Below, piece after piece: positions 1 to 9,176 of a DNA stretch of 64,000 nt. The DNA is taken from assembly GCA_965601975.1 (NCBI GenBank), contig OZ271856.1, forward strand, positions 4,030,001 through 4,094,000. Reading direction: 5' to 3'. Source of the DNA: JANQIO01 sp965601975. GTDB taxonomy: Bacteria; Pseudomonadota; Gammaproteobacteria; Pseudomonadales; Halieaceae. A model generated the notes under the pieces. That model did not search any database. It was not told where the DNA came from and worked only from the letters and a program-made list of their open reading frames with translations. The position numbers and the translations under genes were made by a program. Within the stretch, counting starts at the first letter, position 1, and each line of letters opens with the position of its first letter.

Positions 1-1214
1 GGGTCCATCTCGTACATGTCCCGGTAGGGGCCCAGGGCGCTGGCCGGGTCGCCGTCCAACACCGCTGCCCATCCCGGCAGGCAGCGGGTCAAGGGAGTCA
101 GCGGATCGATGCCCAGCAGCTGCTCGATCAGGGGTCGCGCCAGGGTCACACGCCCGGATACCAGGTAGCAATTGCACAACAGGCCGAGCGTATCGGGATT
201 GCTCCAGTCGCGTTGCAAGGCCTCTCGCAGGGCGGTGACAGCGTCGGCGGTTCCCCCGCGCGCATAGGCCAGCCAGCCGCGCAGGGCGAACCCCGCGGCG
301 GCGTCCGGGTCCAGGGATTCCACCCGGGCGGCACACTGTTCAGCCCGGCGCAGGGGCTCCTCGCCGGTATCGATGCCCGCCTCACGATATTGCAGCCAGG
401 TCCGGCCCAGCGCGGCCTGCAGTTCGACATTGTCCGCGGAGATGGCAAGCCCCTGCTCGAGCAGTTGAACCGCGTGATCGATGGCGTCCACACGCCAGCG
501 CAGGGCCGACTGGCGCGCCTGCAGCAGGCACTGCCAGGCCTGGACATTATCGAACTGCCGGCCCGACAGGTCTCGGTCCTCACCGGGGGTTAGCTTCAGT
601 TCCAGGGCGCTCACCACTTCCCGGGCGATACGCTCCTGGATACCGAAGGCATCCTCCAGCTGGCCCTGGTATTTGTCGCTCCAAATACGCTGATCCCGAA
701 CCGCGTCGATCAGGCTGACGGACACGCGCAGCCTGGGCCCGTCGCTGCGCACCGAGCCCTCGAGCAGGTAGCCCACGCCCAGCGACTTGCCGATGGTCAC
801 GGCATCGTCGCTGCTGTCCTTAAGTGCCATGGAAGAGGTTCGGGAAATGACCCGCAGGGTCTGCAAGCGTGACAGGTCCGCGATGATCTCGTCGGTAAAA
901 CCGTCCGCTACGAAGGCCTGCGACGGGTCCGGTCCCACAAAGCCAAACGGGAGTACAACCAGGGCATGTTCATCCTGGCTTGGTGCCGGTCGGGGCGCTG
1001 CGGGTGCAGCTGGCCGTGATTCACTGCGCTGCTCGCGCCAGGCTTCCAGCTCCGTGCGAAAAGCGTACACGCTGCCCTGTGACCGGTGCATATGCCGGTG
1101 CACCGGCAGACCCTCCTGCGCCTCCCAGCGCCGCACTGTGCGGACACTGCGATTGAGGAATTTCGCGATGGCCTTCCAGGAATCCAGCCTGTCCGGGTCG
1201 TTTTTGCCGTCCAT
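1..1214 (-). CDS. HTH / TolB-like / TPR regulator, 3' end cut by window edge
   Basis: The frame is open from an ATG at 1214 to the left edge, giving 404 codons without a stop, so the C-terminus is missing. Residues 10-60 form a MerR/excisionase-like helix-turn-helix (SVRTVRRWEAQEGLPVHR). After a proline/alanine linker, residues 83-205 resemble the FlgO/TolB-like N-terminal domain found beside adenylate cyclase and CadC-type regulators (VVLPF, FVADGFTDEIIADLSR, YLLEGSVR). The rest is TPR-like helical repeats. An in-frame TAG lies four codons upstream of the ATG, which fixes the start. It is probably a cytoplasmic transcriptional regulator; its target is unknown. It diverges from the secreted-protein gene at 1342. 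The domain assignment is by eye; the reading frame is secure. Confidence 0.75.
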   Translation of the reverse strand, partial: MDGKNDPDRLDSWKAIAKFLNRSVRTVRRWEAQEGLPVHRHMHRSQGSVYAFRTELEAWREQRSESRPAAPAAPRPAPSQDEHALVVLPFGFVGPDPSQAFVADGFTDEIIADLSRLQTLRVISRTSSMALKDSSDDAVTIGKSLGVGYLLEGSVRSDGPRLRVSVSLIDAVRDQRIWSDKYQGQLEDAFGIQERIAREVVSALELKLTPGEDRDLSGRQFDNVQAWQCLLQARQSALRWRVDAIDHAVQLLEQGLAISADNVELQAALGRTWLQYREAGIDTGEEPLRRAEQCAARVESLDPDAAAGFALRGWLAYARGGTADAVTALREALQRDWSNPDTLGLLCNCYLVSGRVTLARPLIEQLLGIDPLTPLTRCLPGWAAVLDGDPASALGPYRDMYEMD

Positions 1215-1341
1215 GGCACCAGTCTAGTGGGACAAAGGCGGCCAAAGCCAGCCATGGCCCGCTTTGCAGATTGAGTGACCTCGGCGGCAATCCCTAGCCT
1301 GAGTGCGTGACTTCACACACCGCCAAAGGGAGGCAACCACC

Positions 1342-1905
1342 ATGAAATCACTTATTGCAGCAACCGTTTCAGCACTGGCCCTGGCCACGACGCTCGAGTG
1401 CCAGGCAGACTCAATCAGCCAGCTTGAGAATCGCTGGATCCCCGTATCCGGCACCGGCGTGCACTACTTCAGCAGCGCCCAGGTGTACTCGCGGCAACCC
1501 ACCGAAACCGGCTTGGTGCAGCGCAGCACAGAGACTGTCGAGCTCGAGGGTGACCTGGAGGGCCGCGTTCTGTATCACCCGGTATCGGTCTTCGATTTCG
1601 CGGCAGGTACGCTGGTGAACACGGGCAACCAGGTGTTTTCCGGGACGATACTGGGCTCGGAGCCGGTGCTGATACACGACGAGTGGTTCCGCTTCGAGGT
1701 CGACCTGGCCACCGGAGAAACCGTCGGGGAGGTCCATCTGCTGAAACACCTGGCCGGTCCGCGGGTCCGCTGCGAGCTGACCATCAAGGGGGACGGCACG
1801 CGCACGGAGACGGGAGACGCCGTGGTGGAGTACGCCGGCCGGTGCCGCTTCCGCGGCATCGTAGAGCCAGGTGCAGGCTTTCCGAAAAACCGGACCTACC
1901 GCTGA
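1342..1905 (+). CDS. Secreted protein of unknown function
   Basis: This encodes 187 residues and I do not recognise the family. The start is set at the ATG preceded by GGGAGG at 1328-1333; an in-frame ATG at 1303 has no such site. It begins with a good Sec signal peptide (MKSLIAATVSALALATTLEC..., cleavage probably after CQA), so the product is likely periplasmic or secreted. The mature part is rich in beta-prone segments and has two cysteines near the C-terminus (RVRCEL and GRCRF) that could form a disulphide. It is divergent from the TPR regulator, which might control it. Its last 10 bases overlap the convergent apbE gene. No function can be assigned. Confidence 0.7.
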   Translation: MKSLIAATVSALALATTLECQADSISQLENRWIPVSGTGVHYFSSAQVYSRQPTETGLVQRSTETVELEGDLEGRVLYHPVSVFDFAAGTLVNTGNQVFSGTILGSEPVLIHDEWFRFEVDLATGETVGEVHLLKHLAGPRVRCELTIKGDGTRTETGDAVVEYAGRCRFRGIVEPGAGFPKNRTYR

Positions 1906-2876
1906 TCCGGCACTTCTTCCCGCAACAGGCCGGCAGAGTAATGCAACAGCCCGCGGTCATCGATGATGATGGCATCCACACCGCGCATGCTGTTGATCAG
2001 CTCCAAACCCTTCTCCACCCCCAGCACGAAAATGGTGGTGGAAAGGGCATCGCTGTCCACGGCCCGATCTGCCAGCACGCTGGCACTCTGCACGGCGCCC
2101 ACGGACTTGCCGGTCTTCGGATCGAGGATGTGGTGCACACGGCTGCCGTCCTCGGAAATGAAAAAGCGCTCGTAATCCCCCGACGTGGAAATCGCCGCGT
2201 CCTCCAGCGGGATCATGACGATAAAATCGTTCTTCTTGCGCGGGTGCCGAATGCCGATGGTGCGCGGGCGATCGCCGAGGTTGCCCAGGATCCGGCTGTC
2301 GCCGCCGGCGCTGACCACGGCCGAGATGATGCCCCGCCGCTGCAGGGCGTCGATGGCCCGATCCACGGCGTAACCCTTGGCGATGCCGCCGAGATCGACC
2401 TGCAGCCCCTCGATGTTATAGGCGATGGTTCGCGCCTGGGGGTCCATGCGCAGGTATTTGTAGTCGAGCGTCCCCACCGCGACATCCAGCACCTCCTTGC
2501 CTGGAGCAACGCCCTTTCGGTAGTCGTAGTGCTGCCCGGCGGTGGCGAAGGTCACGTCGAAGGCGCCGTCTGAAAGCCTTGAGTAGTGCACCGAGCGATC
2601 GATGACCTCGTATAACGGGGCCGACACGCGTACCGGCCCGCGGTAGGCCTCCCGGTTCAGCATCGACAGTTCGCTCTCCGGGTCCCAGGGGTTCATGAGC
2701 CGGTTGACCTCGGACAGCTCGAACATGGCGGCCTCGATGGCAGACGCTCCCTGGTCATCGCTGTCGGCCCACAGTTCCACGGACACCCGGGTGCCCATCA
2801 TGTCACGGGCCTCGCGGTACCATTCGGCACTGGCGGGCAGCGGGAGCAGCAGCAGTATGATCAGCAGTGAACGCAT
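1896..2876 (-). CDS. apbE: FAD:protein FMN transferase (ApbE family)
   Basis: 326 residues with a signal peptide (MRSLLIILLLLPLPASA), placing it in the periplasm. ApbE enzymes cleave FAD and attach FMN covalently to threonine in proteins such as NqrB/C and RnfD/G. Family motifs are present in order: DLGGIAKGYAVDRAID at about 161-176, SAGGDSRILG at about 189, ISTSGDYERFF at about 229, HHILDPKTG at about 248, and the metal-binding DSDALSTTIFVLG near 275. Length and motif order match full-length ApbE. No Nqr, Rnf or other target is visible nearby, so the substrate is unknown. It converges with the gene at 1342-1905 and diverges from the nucleotidase operon at 2945. Confidence 0.9.
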   Translation of the reverse strand: MRSLLIILLLLPLPASAEWYREARDMMGTRVSVELWADSDDQGASAIEAAMFELSEVNRLMNPWDPESELSMLNREAYRGPVRVSAPLYEVIDRSVHYSRLSDGAFDVTFATAGQHYDYRKGVAPGKEVLDVAVGTLDYKYLRMDPQARTIAYNIEGLQVDLGGIAKGYAVDRAIDALQRRGIISAVVSAGGDSRILGNLGDRPRTIGIRHPRKKNDFIVMIPLEDAAISTSGDYERFFISEDGSRVHHILDPKTGKSVGAVQSASVLADRAVDSDALSTTIFVLGVEKGLELINSMRGVDAIIIDDRGLLHYSAGLLREEVPDQR

Positions 2877-2944
2877 GCAGGGAGGTTGCCACAGGGGGGT
2901 GTCAGCGGCAAACTACCGGGCTCCCATTTCCTGTACAAATCCCG

Positions 2945-3604
2945 ATGATTGACTGGGACCAAATCGATACCGTCCTGCTGGATATGGACGGCACCCTGCT
3001 GGACCTGCACTACGACAACTACTTCTGGCAGCACTACGTGCCGCAGCGGTATGCAGAGATTCACCGGCGCGATCACAGCGAGAGCCACAAGCAGGTCAAC
3101 CGGCAGATCGAGAGCGCTCGCGGCACCCTGTCCTGGTACTGCGTGGACCACTGGTCGGAGCAGCTCAAGCTTGACATCCCGGCGCTGAAGCGGGAAATCC
3201 AGCACATGATCCGCGTGCGGCCCCACGTGGAGGACTTCCTGCAGCGGCTGGCGCGCTCCGACAAGCGGGTGATCCTGGTCACCAATGCCCACCAGAAAGC
3301 CCTCGACATCAAGCTCGCCCGGACCGGCATCGGCCGCTGGTTCGACGAACTGGTGGTCTCCCACGATTTCCGCGTGCCCAAGGAGGAGCTGGAATTCTGG
3401 CACCGCCTGCACGCCATCCACCCCTTCGAGCCCGCACGGACCCTGCTGATTGACGACAACGAGTCGGTGCTGGATGCCGCACGCCGCTACGGCGTGGGCC
3501 ACCTGCTGACGCTGCTGCAACCCGACAGCCGCGCCGACAAGCGGCTGGAAACCCGATTTCCAGGCATCCATCATTTCGATGAAATCATGCCCGGGGTAAA
3601 ATAG
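2945..3604 (+). CDS. yrfG: HAD-family GMP/IMP nucleotidase (YrfG type)
   Basis: 219 residues from the ATG at 2945, directly before the HAD motif I segment. Motif I is LLDMDGTLLDL (nucleophile Asp13), motif II is LVTNAHQKALD, and motif IV is LLIDDNESVLDAA. YrfG hydrolyses purine 5'-monophosphates in the cytoplasm. The neighbouring hslR and hslO give the same order (yrfG-hslR-hslO) known from E. coli and Pseudomonas, which supports this choice over other HAD hydrolases. It is the first gene of this operon, 8 bp before hslR. An in-frame upstream ATG at 2867 would add an unrelated basic extension and run into apbE, so I rejected it. Confidence 0.85.
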   Translation: MIDWDQIDTVLLDMDGTLLDLHYDNYFWQHYVPQRYAEIHRRDHSESHKQVNRQIESARGTLSWYCVDHWSEQLKLDIPALKREIQHMIRVRPHVEDFLQRLARSDKRVILVTNAHQKALDIKLARTGIGRWFDELVVSHDFRVPKEELEFWHRLHAIHPFEPARTLLIDDNESVLDAARRYGVGHLLTLLQPDSRADKRLETRFPGIHHFDEIMPGVK

Positions 3605-3612
3605 CCCCAGGC

Positions 3613-3993
3613 ATGGAGAAACTACGACTGGACAAGTGGCTGTGGGCGGCCCGTTTTTACAAGACCCGCAGCCTCGCCAAGCAGGCGATCGAGGGTGGCA
3701 AGGTCCAGCTGGACGGCCAGCGCGTGAAGGTGAGCAAGGAAATCAGCGTCGGCGACCAGCTGCGCATCCGCCAGGGCTGGGACGAAAAGGACGTGACCGT
3801 GCTGGGCCTGTCCGACCAGCGCCGGGGCGCCCCCGAGGCGCGCCTGCTCTATGAAGAGAGTGCCGATAGTATTGACCGGCGGGAGCAGCACGCGGAGGCT
3901 CGCAAGGCCGCCGGCGGCATGCTGCACCGGCCGGTGAGCCGGCCCACCAAGAAGCAGCGCCGCCAGATTCACCGTTTCAAGCAGGACGTATGA
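3613..3993 (+). CDS. hslR: Ribosome-associated heat shock protein Hsp15
   Basis: 126 residues, close to the usual Hsp15 length. The N-terminus is an S4 RNA-binding domain (LRLDKWLWAARFYKTRSLAK, residues 4-23, then KVQLDGQRVKVS). The C-terminal tail is basic (RPTKKQRRQIHRFKQDV). Hsp15 binds free 50S subunits carrying a nascent chain and helps recycle stalled translation products. It lies between yrfG and hslO. Its TGA overlaps the hslO ATG in an ATGA arrangement, so the two are probably translationally coupled and heat-induced together, as in E. coli. Confidence 0.93.
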   Translation: MEKLRLDKWLWAARFYKTRSLAKQAIEGGKVQLDGQRVKVSKEISVGDQLRIRQGWDEKDVTVLGLSDQRRGAPEARLLYEESADSIDRREQHAEARKAAGGMLHRPVSRPTKKQRRQIHRFKQDV

Positions 3994-4874
3994 CCCCAGA
4001 ACGCAACCTGACCCGGAAATTCATCTTCGAGGAGGCGGATATCCGTGGTGAAATCGTCCACCTGGACAGCGCCTACCGGGAAATCCTCGCGATTCACGCC
4101 TACCCTGGCGGTGTCAGCCGTCTGCTGGGCGAGTTCCTGGCGGCATCGGTATTGCTCAGCACCACCATCAAGTTCGAGGGCCGCCTGATCCTGCAGGCCC
4201 AGGGCGGCGGCGAGATCCCGCTGCTGATGGCGGAATGCAGCAACGACCTCGACGTGCGCGCCATTGCCCGCGGCGCGGAAGGGGCGATCAGCACCGAGTT
4301 CGAACAGCTGCTGGGGTCAGGCCACCTCGCGATCACCATCGACCCCTACGAGGGCCAGCGCTACCAGGGTATCGTCTCCCTGGACGGCGGCAGCCTCGCC
4401 ACCTGCATCGAGAATTACTTCGAGAACTCGGAGCAGCTGCCCACCCGCCTGTGGCTGGACAGCGACGGCAGCGTGGCCGCGGGTCTGCTGCTGCAGCAGC
4501 TGCCGGAGCAGGTCACGCGCGAGCAGTCCTTGCGTGACGAACAGTGGGAACACGCCTGCACCCTGGCAGAGACAGTCACCGGCGAGGAAGTCATCGAGCT
4601 GGACCAGGAGAGCCTGCTGTACCGCCTGTTCCACGAGGACAAGGTGCGCCTGTTCGAGGGCCTGACCGTGCGCTTCGCCTGCAGCTGCTCGCGAGAGCGC
4701 TGCCACAATGCGCTGATGTCCATCGGCCCGACGGAGCTGGTGAAACTGCTGGAAGAAGAAGGTGAGGTGAAGATGGACTGCGAATTCTGCAACGAGCAGT
4801 ACAGCTTCAATCGTTCGGATTTCGAGGCCCAGCTGGGCGATATGACCTCAGGGACGGTCAGCTCCCTGCACTAG
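3990..4874 (+). CDS. hslO: Redox-regulated chaperone Hsp33
   Basis: 294 residues. Hsp33 is a cytoplasmic holdase switched on by oxidation, which releases zinc from a C-terminal four-cysteine centre. The centre is visible: a CxC pair in FACSCSRERCHNA at about residue 229, and CxxC in MDCEFCNEQY near residue 263. One extra Cys follows the first pair. The N-terminal part has the expected HAYPGGVSRLLGEFLAA and GGGEIPLLMAEC segments. The start overlaps hslR by 4 bp. The 3' end overlaps the convergent RND pump gene by 17 bp, with no obvious terminator between. Confidence 0.95.
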   Translation: MTPERNLTRKFIFEEADIRGEIVHLDSAYREILAIHAYPGGVSRLLGEFLAASVLLSTTIKFEGRLILQAQGGGEIPLLMAECSNDLDVRAIARGAEGAISTEFEQLLGSGHLAITIDPYEGQRYQGIVSLDGGSLATCIENYFENSEQLPTRLWLDSDGSVAAGLLLQQLPEQVTREQSLRDEQWEHACTLAETVTGEEVIELDQESLLYRLFHEDKVRLFEGLTVRFACSCSRERCHNALMSIGPTELVKLLEEEGEVKMDCEFCNEQYSFNRSDFEAQLGDMTSGTVSSLH

Positions 4875-7800
4875 CCTCCCCCGCCAGCGCGGACTCCGCC
4901 GGCGCCTGGCGCCGCCTGAAGAAGCGATCGTGGAACTGTTCACCGAACAGGTACATTCCCGGTACCAGCAGCAGCGTCACCGCGGTTGCGAACAGCACCC
5001 CGAAGGCCAGCGAGATCACCATGGGAATCAGGAACTGCGCCTGCACGCTGGTTTCGGACATGATCGGGAGCAGCCCGATAAACGTGGTCAACGACGTCAG
5101 GATGATGGGACGGAAGCGGTCCTGGCCACCCTGCAGCAGGGCGTCCATCACCGACAGGCCCTGGTCCCGGAGCTGGTTGATGCGGTCGATCAGCACGAGG
5201 TTGTCGTTCACCACCACCCCGGCACAGGCCAGCACGCCCATCAGTGAGAACATGCTGATCTCGCGCCCCATGATGATATGGCCGAGAATCGCGCCCATGA
5301 CACCGAAAGGCACCGCGGTCAGAATCAGCACCGGCTGCCAGTAGGAGCGGAAAGGGATGGCCATCAGGCCGTAGATGATCAGCATGGACAGCCCCATGTA
5401 CTTGAGCATCGCCGCCTGGAACTCCTGCTCCTCCTGCAGCTCTCCGTCCAGCGCCATGCTGAGGCCCGGGTACAGGTTGCGCCAACGCGGCAGGTCCCTG
5501 GCCAAAATCTCGTCCACGACGGCCCGCGGGCTGGCCCGGCCCGATTGCACCTCGGCGGTGACCTCCAGCGTGCGCTTGCGGTCCAGGCGGTCGATGGTCT
5601 GGTAGCCGTCGACGAAGCGCATTTCCGCCACGGCCTCGAAGGGCACCTCGCGGCCGTCCGGGGTGCGAATCCGCATCGAGTGCAGGTTGTCCACAGACAC
5701 CCGCTCGGCCTCGGGATAGCGCACCATGACCTTGACGTCTTCCCGGGTGCGGGGGATGCGCTGGGCCTCGGCCCCGTAGAACGCACGCCGCACCTGTTGC
5801 GCCAGCTGGGCGCGGGTGATGCCCAGGTTCTCCGCGGCGGGCTTCAGCTCCAGCTCGATCTCCTCGCGGGGTGCCTGCAGGGTGTCGTTGACGTTGTACA
5901 CCCCGGGGTAGCTCAGCAGCGTGGCACGCAGCTCTTCCGCCACCAGTTCCAGGTGCTCCACCGACGGTGAGGCCAGCACCAGCCGGATCGGCTTGCCGTT
6001 ATCCCGCAGGGTGTAATCCAGTTCGAAGTCCTCGACTTCGCCCAGGTCGCCGATCTCTTCCCGCCAGTGGTCTGCCACCTGCGCTATATCGAGATCCGCA
6101 TTCTCCAGCTCCATCCACACATCGACTTCGTTGCCGCGGCCGCGGGAGTTGATGTGGCCGATAGCGGGACCGTCGGCGTTCAGTTCGGGCCGGCCGTTAT
6201 ACTCCTGTTTGATGCGCACCGCCGCCGCTTCCACCTGCTGCAACTTGTCCAGGGTGTCCTGGAAGGCAATGCCCTCCTGCAGCTTGATTTCCGCCACCAT
6301 CCAGTCCGACGTGACCGAGGGGAAGAAGCCCGCCTTGATCCAGCCACCGGCGTAGATGCTGAGCGTGAGCAGCAATGCCACGAAGAACAGGCTCAGGGTC
6401 AGCAGGTTGGCGTTGAGGCAGCGCTCGAGGAAAGGGCGATAGCGGTGGGCCGCGAAATCCACCATCGCATCGGCGCAGCGCTCGCGCATGCGCTCCAGCC
6501 TCGCCAGCCAGCCGTGGCTCCTCGGCGCCACCGGGCGCATATGGGCCAGGTGTGTCGGCAGGATCAGCAGGCATTCAATCAGTGAGAAGGCCAGCGCCAG
6601 CGTGACCACGGTGGGTATCGCCACAGCGACCTGGGCCATGTCGCCGGGCATGAACCACATCGGCGCGAAAAAGATCATGGTGGAGATCACCGCGAACATT
6701 ACGGGCTTGACCACCATCTGGGCACCGAGGATTGCGCCGTGGTCGCCCATATCGCCGCTGCTCTGTCGCGAGTGTATGGACTCACCCACGATGATGGCAT
6801 CGTCCACCACGATGCCGAGGATCAGCAGGAACGCGAACAGCGAAATCATGTGCAGCCGTATGCCCGTGTAGGGCAGTATGAAAAACGTGCCCAGGAAGGC
6901 GACCGCGATACCCACGCAGACCCACATGGCCAGCATCGGGCGCAGGAACACCATCAAGACGGCGAAGACCAGGGCCAGGCCGCCCAACCCGTTCTTGACC
7001 AGGGTTTCCACCCGGCTGTTGAAGGGCTCCGACTGGTCACGCCACATATTGAGGGTCACGCCCTCGGGCAGGCGCGGCCGGGTCTCCTCGACCCAGCGGC
7101 CCACGGTCTCGCTGGTCTTGAGCACGTTGGGACGGGAAGTCACGAATACGTGCAGGTCGTGGGAGGGCATATCGTTGAAGCGGCTGCGCACATCCATGTC
7201 TTCGAAGCCATCGACGATCGTCGCCACATCACCCAGCAGGACTCGCGTACCGTCGCGCTTGCTGACCAGCACGATATTTTCGAAATCCGCCCGTTCGTAG
7301 GCCTGGCCACGGGTCTGCAGCCGGATATCGCCCGATTCCGCCTTGATCGAGCCCGCGGGCAGGTTCAGGGAGGATGTGCGAATCGCGTTGACCACATCGT
7401 CAAAGCGCAGGCCGTAGCGACGCAGGGTGTACTCGGACACTTCCACTGCCACTTCGTAGGGTCGGGGCGAGCTGATCTCCACCACCGAGACGTAGGGCTG
7501 CGCCGACAGGTCATCCCGCAGGTTTTCCGCCAGGGCCTTGAGGTTCTGTTCACCGATATCCCCGGCCAGCGTCGCGGTCACCATGTGACGGCGGTAGGCT
7601 AGCTCAGTGACAATCGGCCGCTCGGCCTCGGCGGGGAAGGTAGTGATGGCATCGACCCGGGTCTTCACCTCCGCGGTGAGCCGCTGCATGTCGTAGCCGC
7701 TCTCCGCTTCAATCAGCACCGTGCCGCTGCCCTCTCGCGCGGTGGAGCGGATTTCCTTGACGCCGTTGAGGTCGTGCACGGCCTCTTCGATGCGCACGCA

Positions 7801-7983
7801 AATCTGTTCCTCGACCTCGGTGGGACCCGCCCCCAGGTAGGGCATGGTCACACTGACGGTGTTCAGCTCGAAATCGGGAAAGAACACTTTTTCCAGCGCC
7901 GGCAGGCCGGTGAAGCCGCCGACGATGATCAGCACCATCAGCAGGTTGGCGGCGATGGGATTGCGAACAAACCAGGCGATCAC
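4858..7983 (-). CDS. RND-family efflux transporter permease (AcrB/HAE1 type)
   Basis: 1041 residues, the normal length for an inner-membrane RND pump. It opens with the typical first helix (MIAWFVRNPIAANLLMVLII), has two large periplasmic loops, and has helix blocks around residues 330-470 and 850-1020. The proton-relay aspartate pair of TM4 is present in LGIVVDDAIIVGES. The pump should work with the adaptor encoded 5 bp upstream and an outer-membrane channel; no channel gene is in the window. The substrate cannot be inferred. The 3' end overlaps hslO by 17 bp. Confidence 0.93.
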   Translation of the reverse strand: MIAWFVRNPIAANLLMVLIIVGGFTGLPALEKVFFPDFELNTVSVTMPYLGAGPTEVEEQICVRIEEAVHDLNGVKEIRSTAREGSGTVLIEAESGYDMQRLTAEVKTRVDAITTFPAEAERPIVTELAYRRHMVTATLAGDIGEQNLKALAENLRDDLSAQPYVSVVEISSPRPYEVAVEVSEYTLRRYGLRFDDVVNAIRTSSLNLPAGSIKAESGDIRLQTRGQAYERADFENIVLVSKRDGTRVLLGDVATIVDGFEDMDVRSRFNDMPSHDLHVFVTSRPNVLKTSETVGRWVEETRPRLPEGVTLNMWRDQSEPFNSRVETLVKNGLGGLALVFAVLMVFLRPMLAMWVCVGIAVAFLGTFFILPYTGIRLHMISLFAFLLILGIVVDDAIIVGESIHSRQSSGDMGDHGAILGAQMVVKPVMFAVISTMIFFAPMWFMPGDMAQVAVAIPTVVTLALAFSLIECLLILPTHLAHMRPVAPRSHGWLARLERMRERCADAMVDFAAHRYRPFLERCLNANLLTLSLFFVALLLTLSIYAGGWIKAGFFPSVTSDWMVAEIKLQEGIAFQDTLDKLQQVEAAAVRIKQEYNGRPELNADGPAIGHINSRGRGNEVDVWMELENADLDIAQVADHWREEIGDLGEVEDFELDYTLRDNGKPIRLVLASPSVEHLELVAEELRATLLSYPGVYNVNDTLQAPREEIELELKPAAENLGITRAQLAQQVRRAFYGAEAQRIPRTREDVKVMVRYPEAERVSVDNLHSMRIRTPDGREVPFEAVAEMRFVDGYQTIDRLDRKRTLEVTAEVQSGRASPRAVVDEILARDLPRWRNLYPGLSMALDGELQEEQEFQAAMLKYMGLSMLIIYGLMAIPFRSYWQPVLILTAVPFGVMGAILGHIIMGREISMFSLMGVLACAGVVVNDNLVLIDRINQLRDQGLSVMDALLQGGQDRFRPIILTSLTTFIGLLPIMSETSVQAQFLIPMVISLAFGVLFATAVTLLLVPGMYLFGEQFHDRFFRRRQAPAESALAGEASAGS

Positions 7984-7988
7984 AGTGT

Positions 7989-9176
7989 CTACTCCAGGCT
8001 GCCCACCACGCCGTCCGCCTGGCGGACGGTCACTGCCATGCCGTCGACGGCGACGGCGGGCTGCGACACCACGACACGATCATTTTCGGTCAGGCCCTGC
8101 ACCCAGATCTGGCGCGGTGCCGCTTTCAGCACGCGCACCGGTCGGCTGGCGAGCCGGTCATCGCCGTCCACCAGCAGCACACTGCCGTCATTGCGCACGG
8201 CGTTGCGGGGCAATGTCACCACGTTGTCGAGCCGGCGGCCCTGGATTTCTGCCTCCACGAACAGGCCGATGGCCAGCGGCGGCCTGCCGCTGGCGGGATC
8301 CTGAACAAACGGGTGCTGCACTTCTACCACCGCGTACACCACACGACTGTCGACATCGATACTGGCGTCCGTGCGAGCGACCCGGCCCTGCCACTCCCAC
8401 TGCTGGTCCGCGAAGCGGGACCGCAGCACCACCGGGGCGTCGGCGGCATCCGCATCGGCGTCGCGGAAATTCAGCGGCAGGTCCAATAGCGCCACCTGAC
8501 GGTCCGTCAGTGGCACGCGCACCTCGACGACATCGGTGTCGTAGACCCGCGCAATGGGCGTACCCGGCGTCACATACTGGCCGAGGTCCACCAGGGTTTC
8601 GCGCACCCGGCCGTTGAACGGCAGGCTGATGGCAGTGCGTTCGAGATTCAGGCGCGACTGCTCCAGGTCTGCTTGCGCGGCCGCCAGGGAGGCTTGCGCG
8701 GCGGCGAGCTGGGGTTTGCGCAGGAACAGATCGTTGGCCTCGGCATTGCCCAGGTCACGCCACTCACGGGCCGCCTGGCGCGCCCTGCCCTTTTCCTGGG
8801 CAACCAGCTGTGCCGCATCGGCGACCCGCGCCTCGGCGCGAATACGCTCCAGGCGGTAGTCCGCGTCCTCCAGTTTCACCAGTACGGTATTGGCGTCGAA
8901 GAAGCCGCCGTCGGCAAAATGCTCATCGACATCCACGACGATGCCGTCCACCTGGGAAACCACGTTGATTTCCCGGCGCGGGCGCACGGTACCCTGGCTG
9001 GTGACGGTGAGATTGATGTTACCCGGTGCTACTGAGATGACCTGGACCATAGGCGGCGGAGGCGCCTCCTGGGCCACGGGTTCCGGCCGCGGCTTGCCGG
9101 TCACGATGAGCCAGGCCGCCACCACACCGACCAGGCATACCGCTCCCGGCAGCAGGAGTTTCCGTTTCGGGGTCAC
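7989..9176 (-). CDS. RND efflux periplasmic adaptor (HlyD/AcrA type)
   Basis: 395 residues. The start is a GTG at 9176 whose bases overlap the TGA of the upstream esterase (GTGA), giving MTPKRKLLLPGAVCLVGVVA, a single N-terminal anchor. A further-upstream in-frame ATG would lie inside the esterase gene. After a proline-rich linker come the biotinyl-lipoyl half motifs (GTVRPRREINVVSQVDGIVV and LPFNGRVRETLVDLGQYVTP) flanking an alpha-helical hairpin at about residues 130-190, then the beta-barrel. It links the pump to an outer-membrane channel across the periplasm. It sits between the esterase and the pump in one operon. Confidence 0.92.
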   Translation of the reverse strand: MTPKRKLLLPGAVCLVGVVAAWLIVTGKPRPEPVAQEAPPPPMVQVISVAPGNINLTVTSQGTVRPRREINVVSQVDGIVVDVDEHFADGGFFDANTVLVKLEDADYRLERIRAEARVADAAQLVAQEKGRARQAAREWRDLGNAEANDLFLRKPQLAAAQASLAAAQADLEQSRLNLERTAISLPFNGRVRETLVDLGQYVTPGTPIARVYDTDVVEVRVPLTDRQVALLDLPLNFRDADADAADAPVVLRSRFADQQWEWQGRVARTDASIDVDSRVVYAVVEVQHPFVQDPASGRPPLAIGLFVEAEIQGRRLDNVVTLPRNAVRNDGSVLLVDGDDRLASRPVRVLKAAPRQIWVQGLTENDRVVVSQPAVAVDGMAVTVRQADGVVGSLE

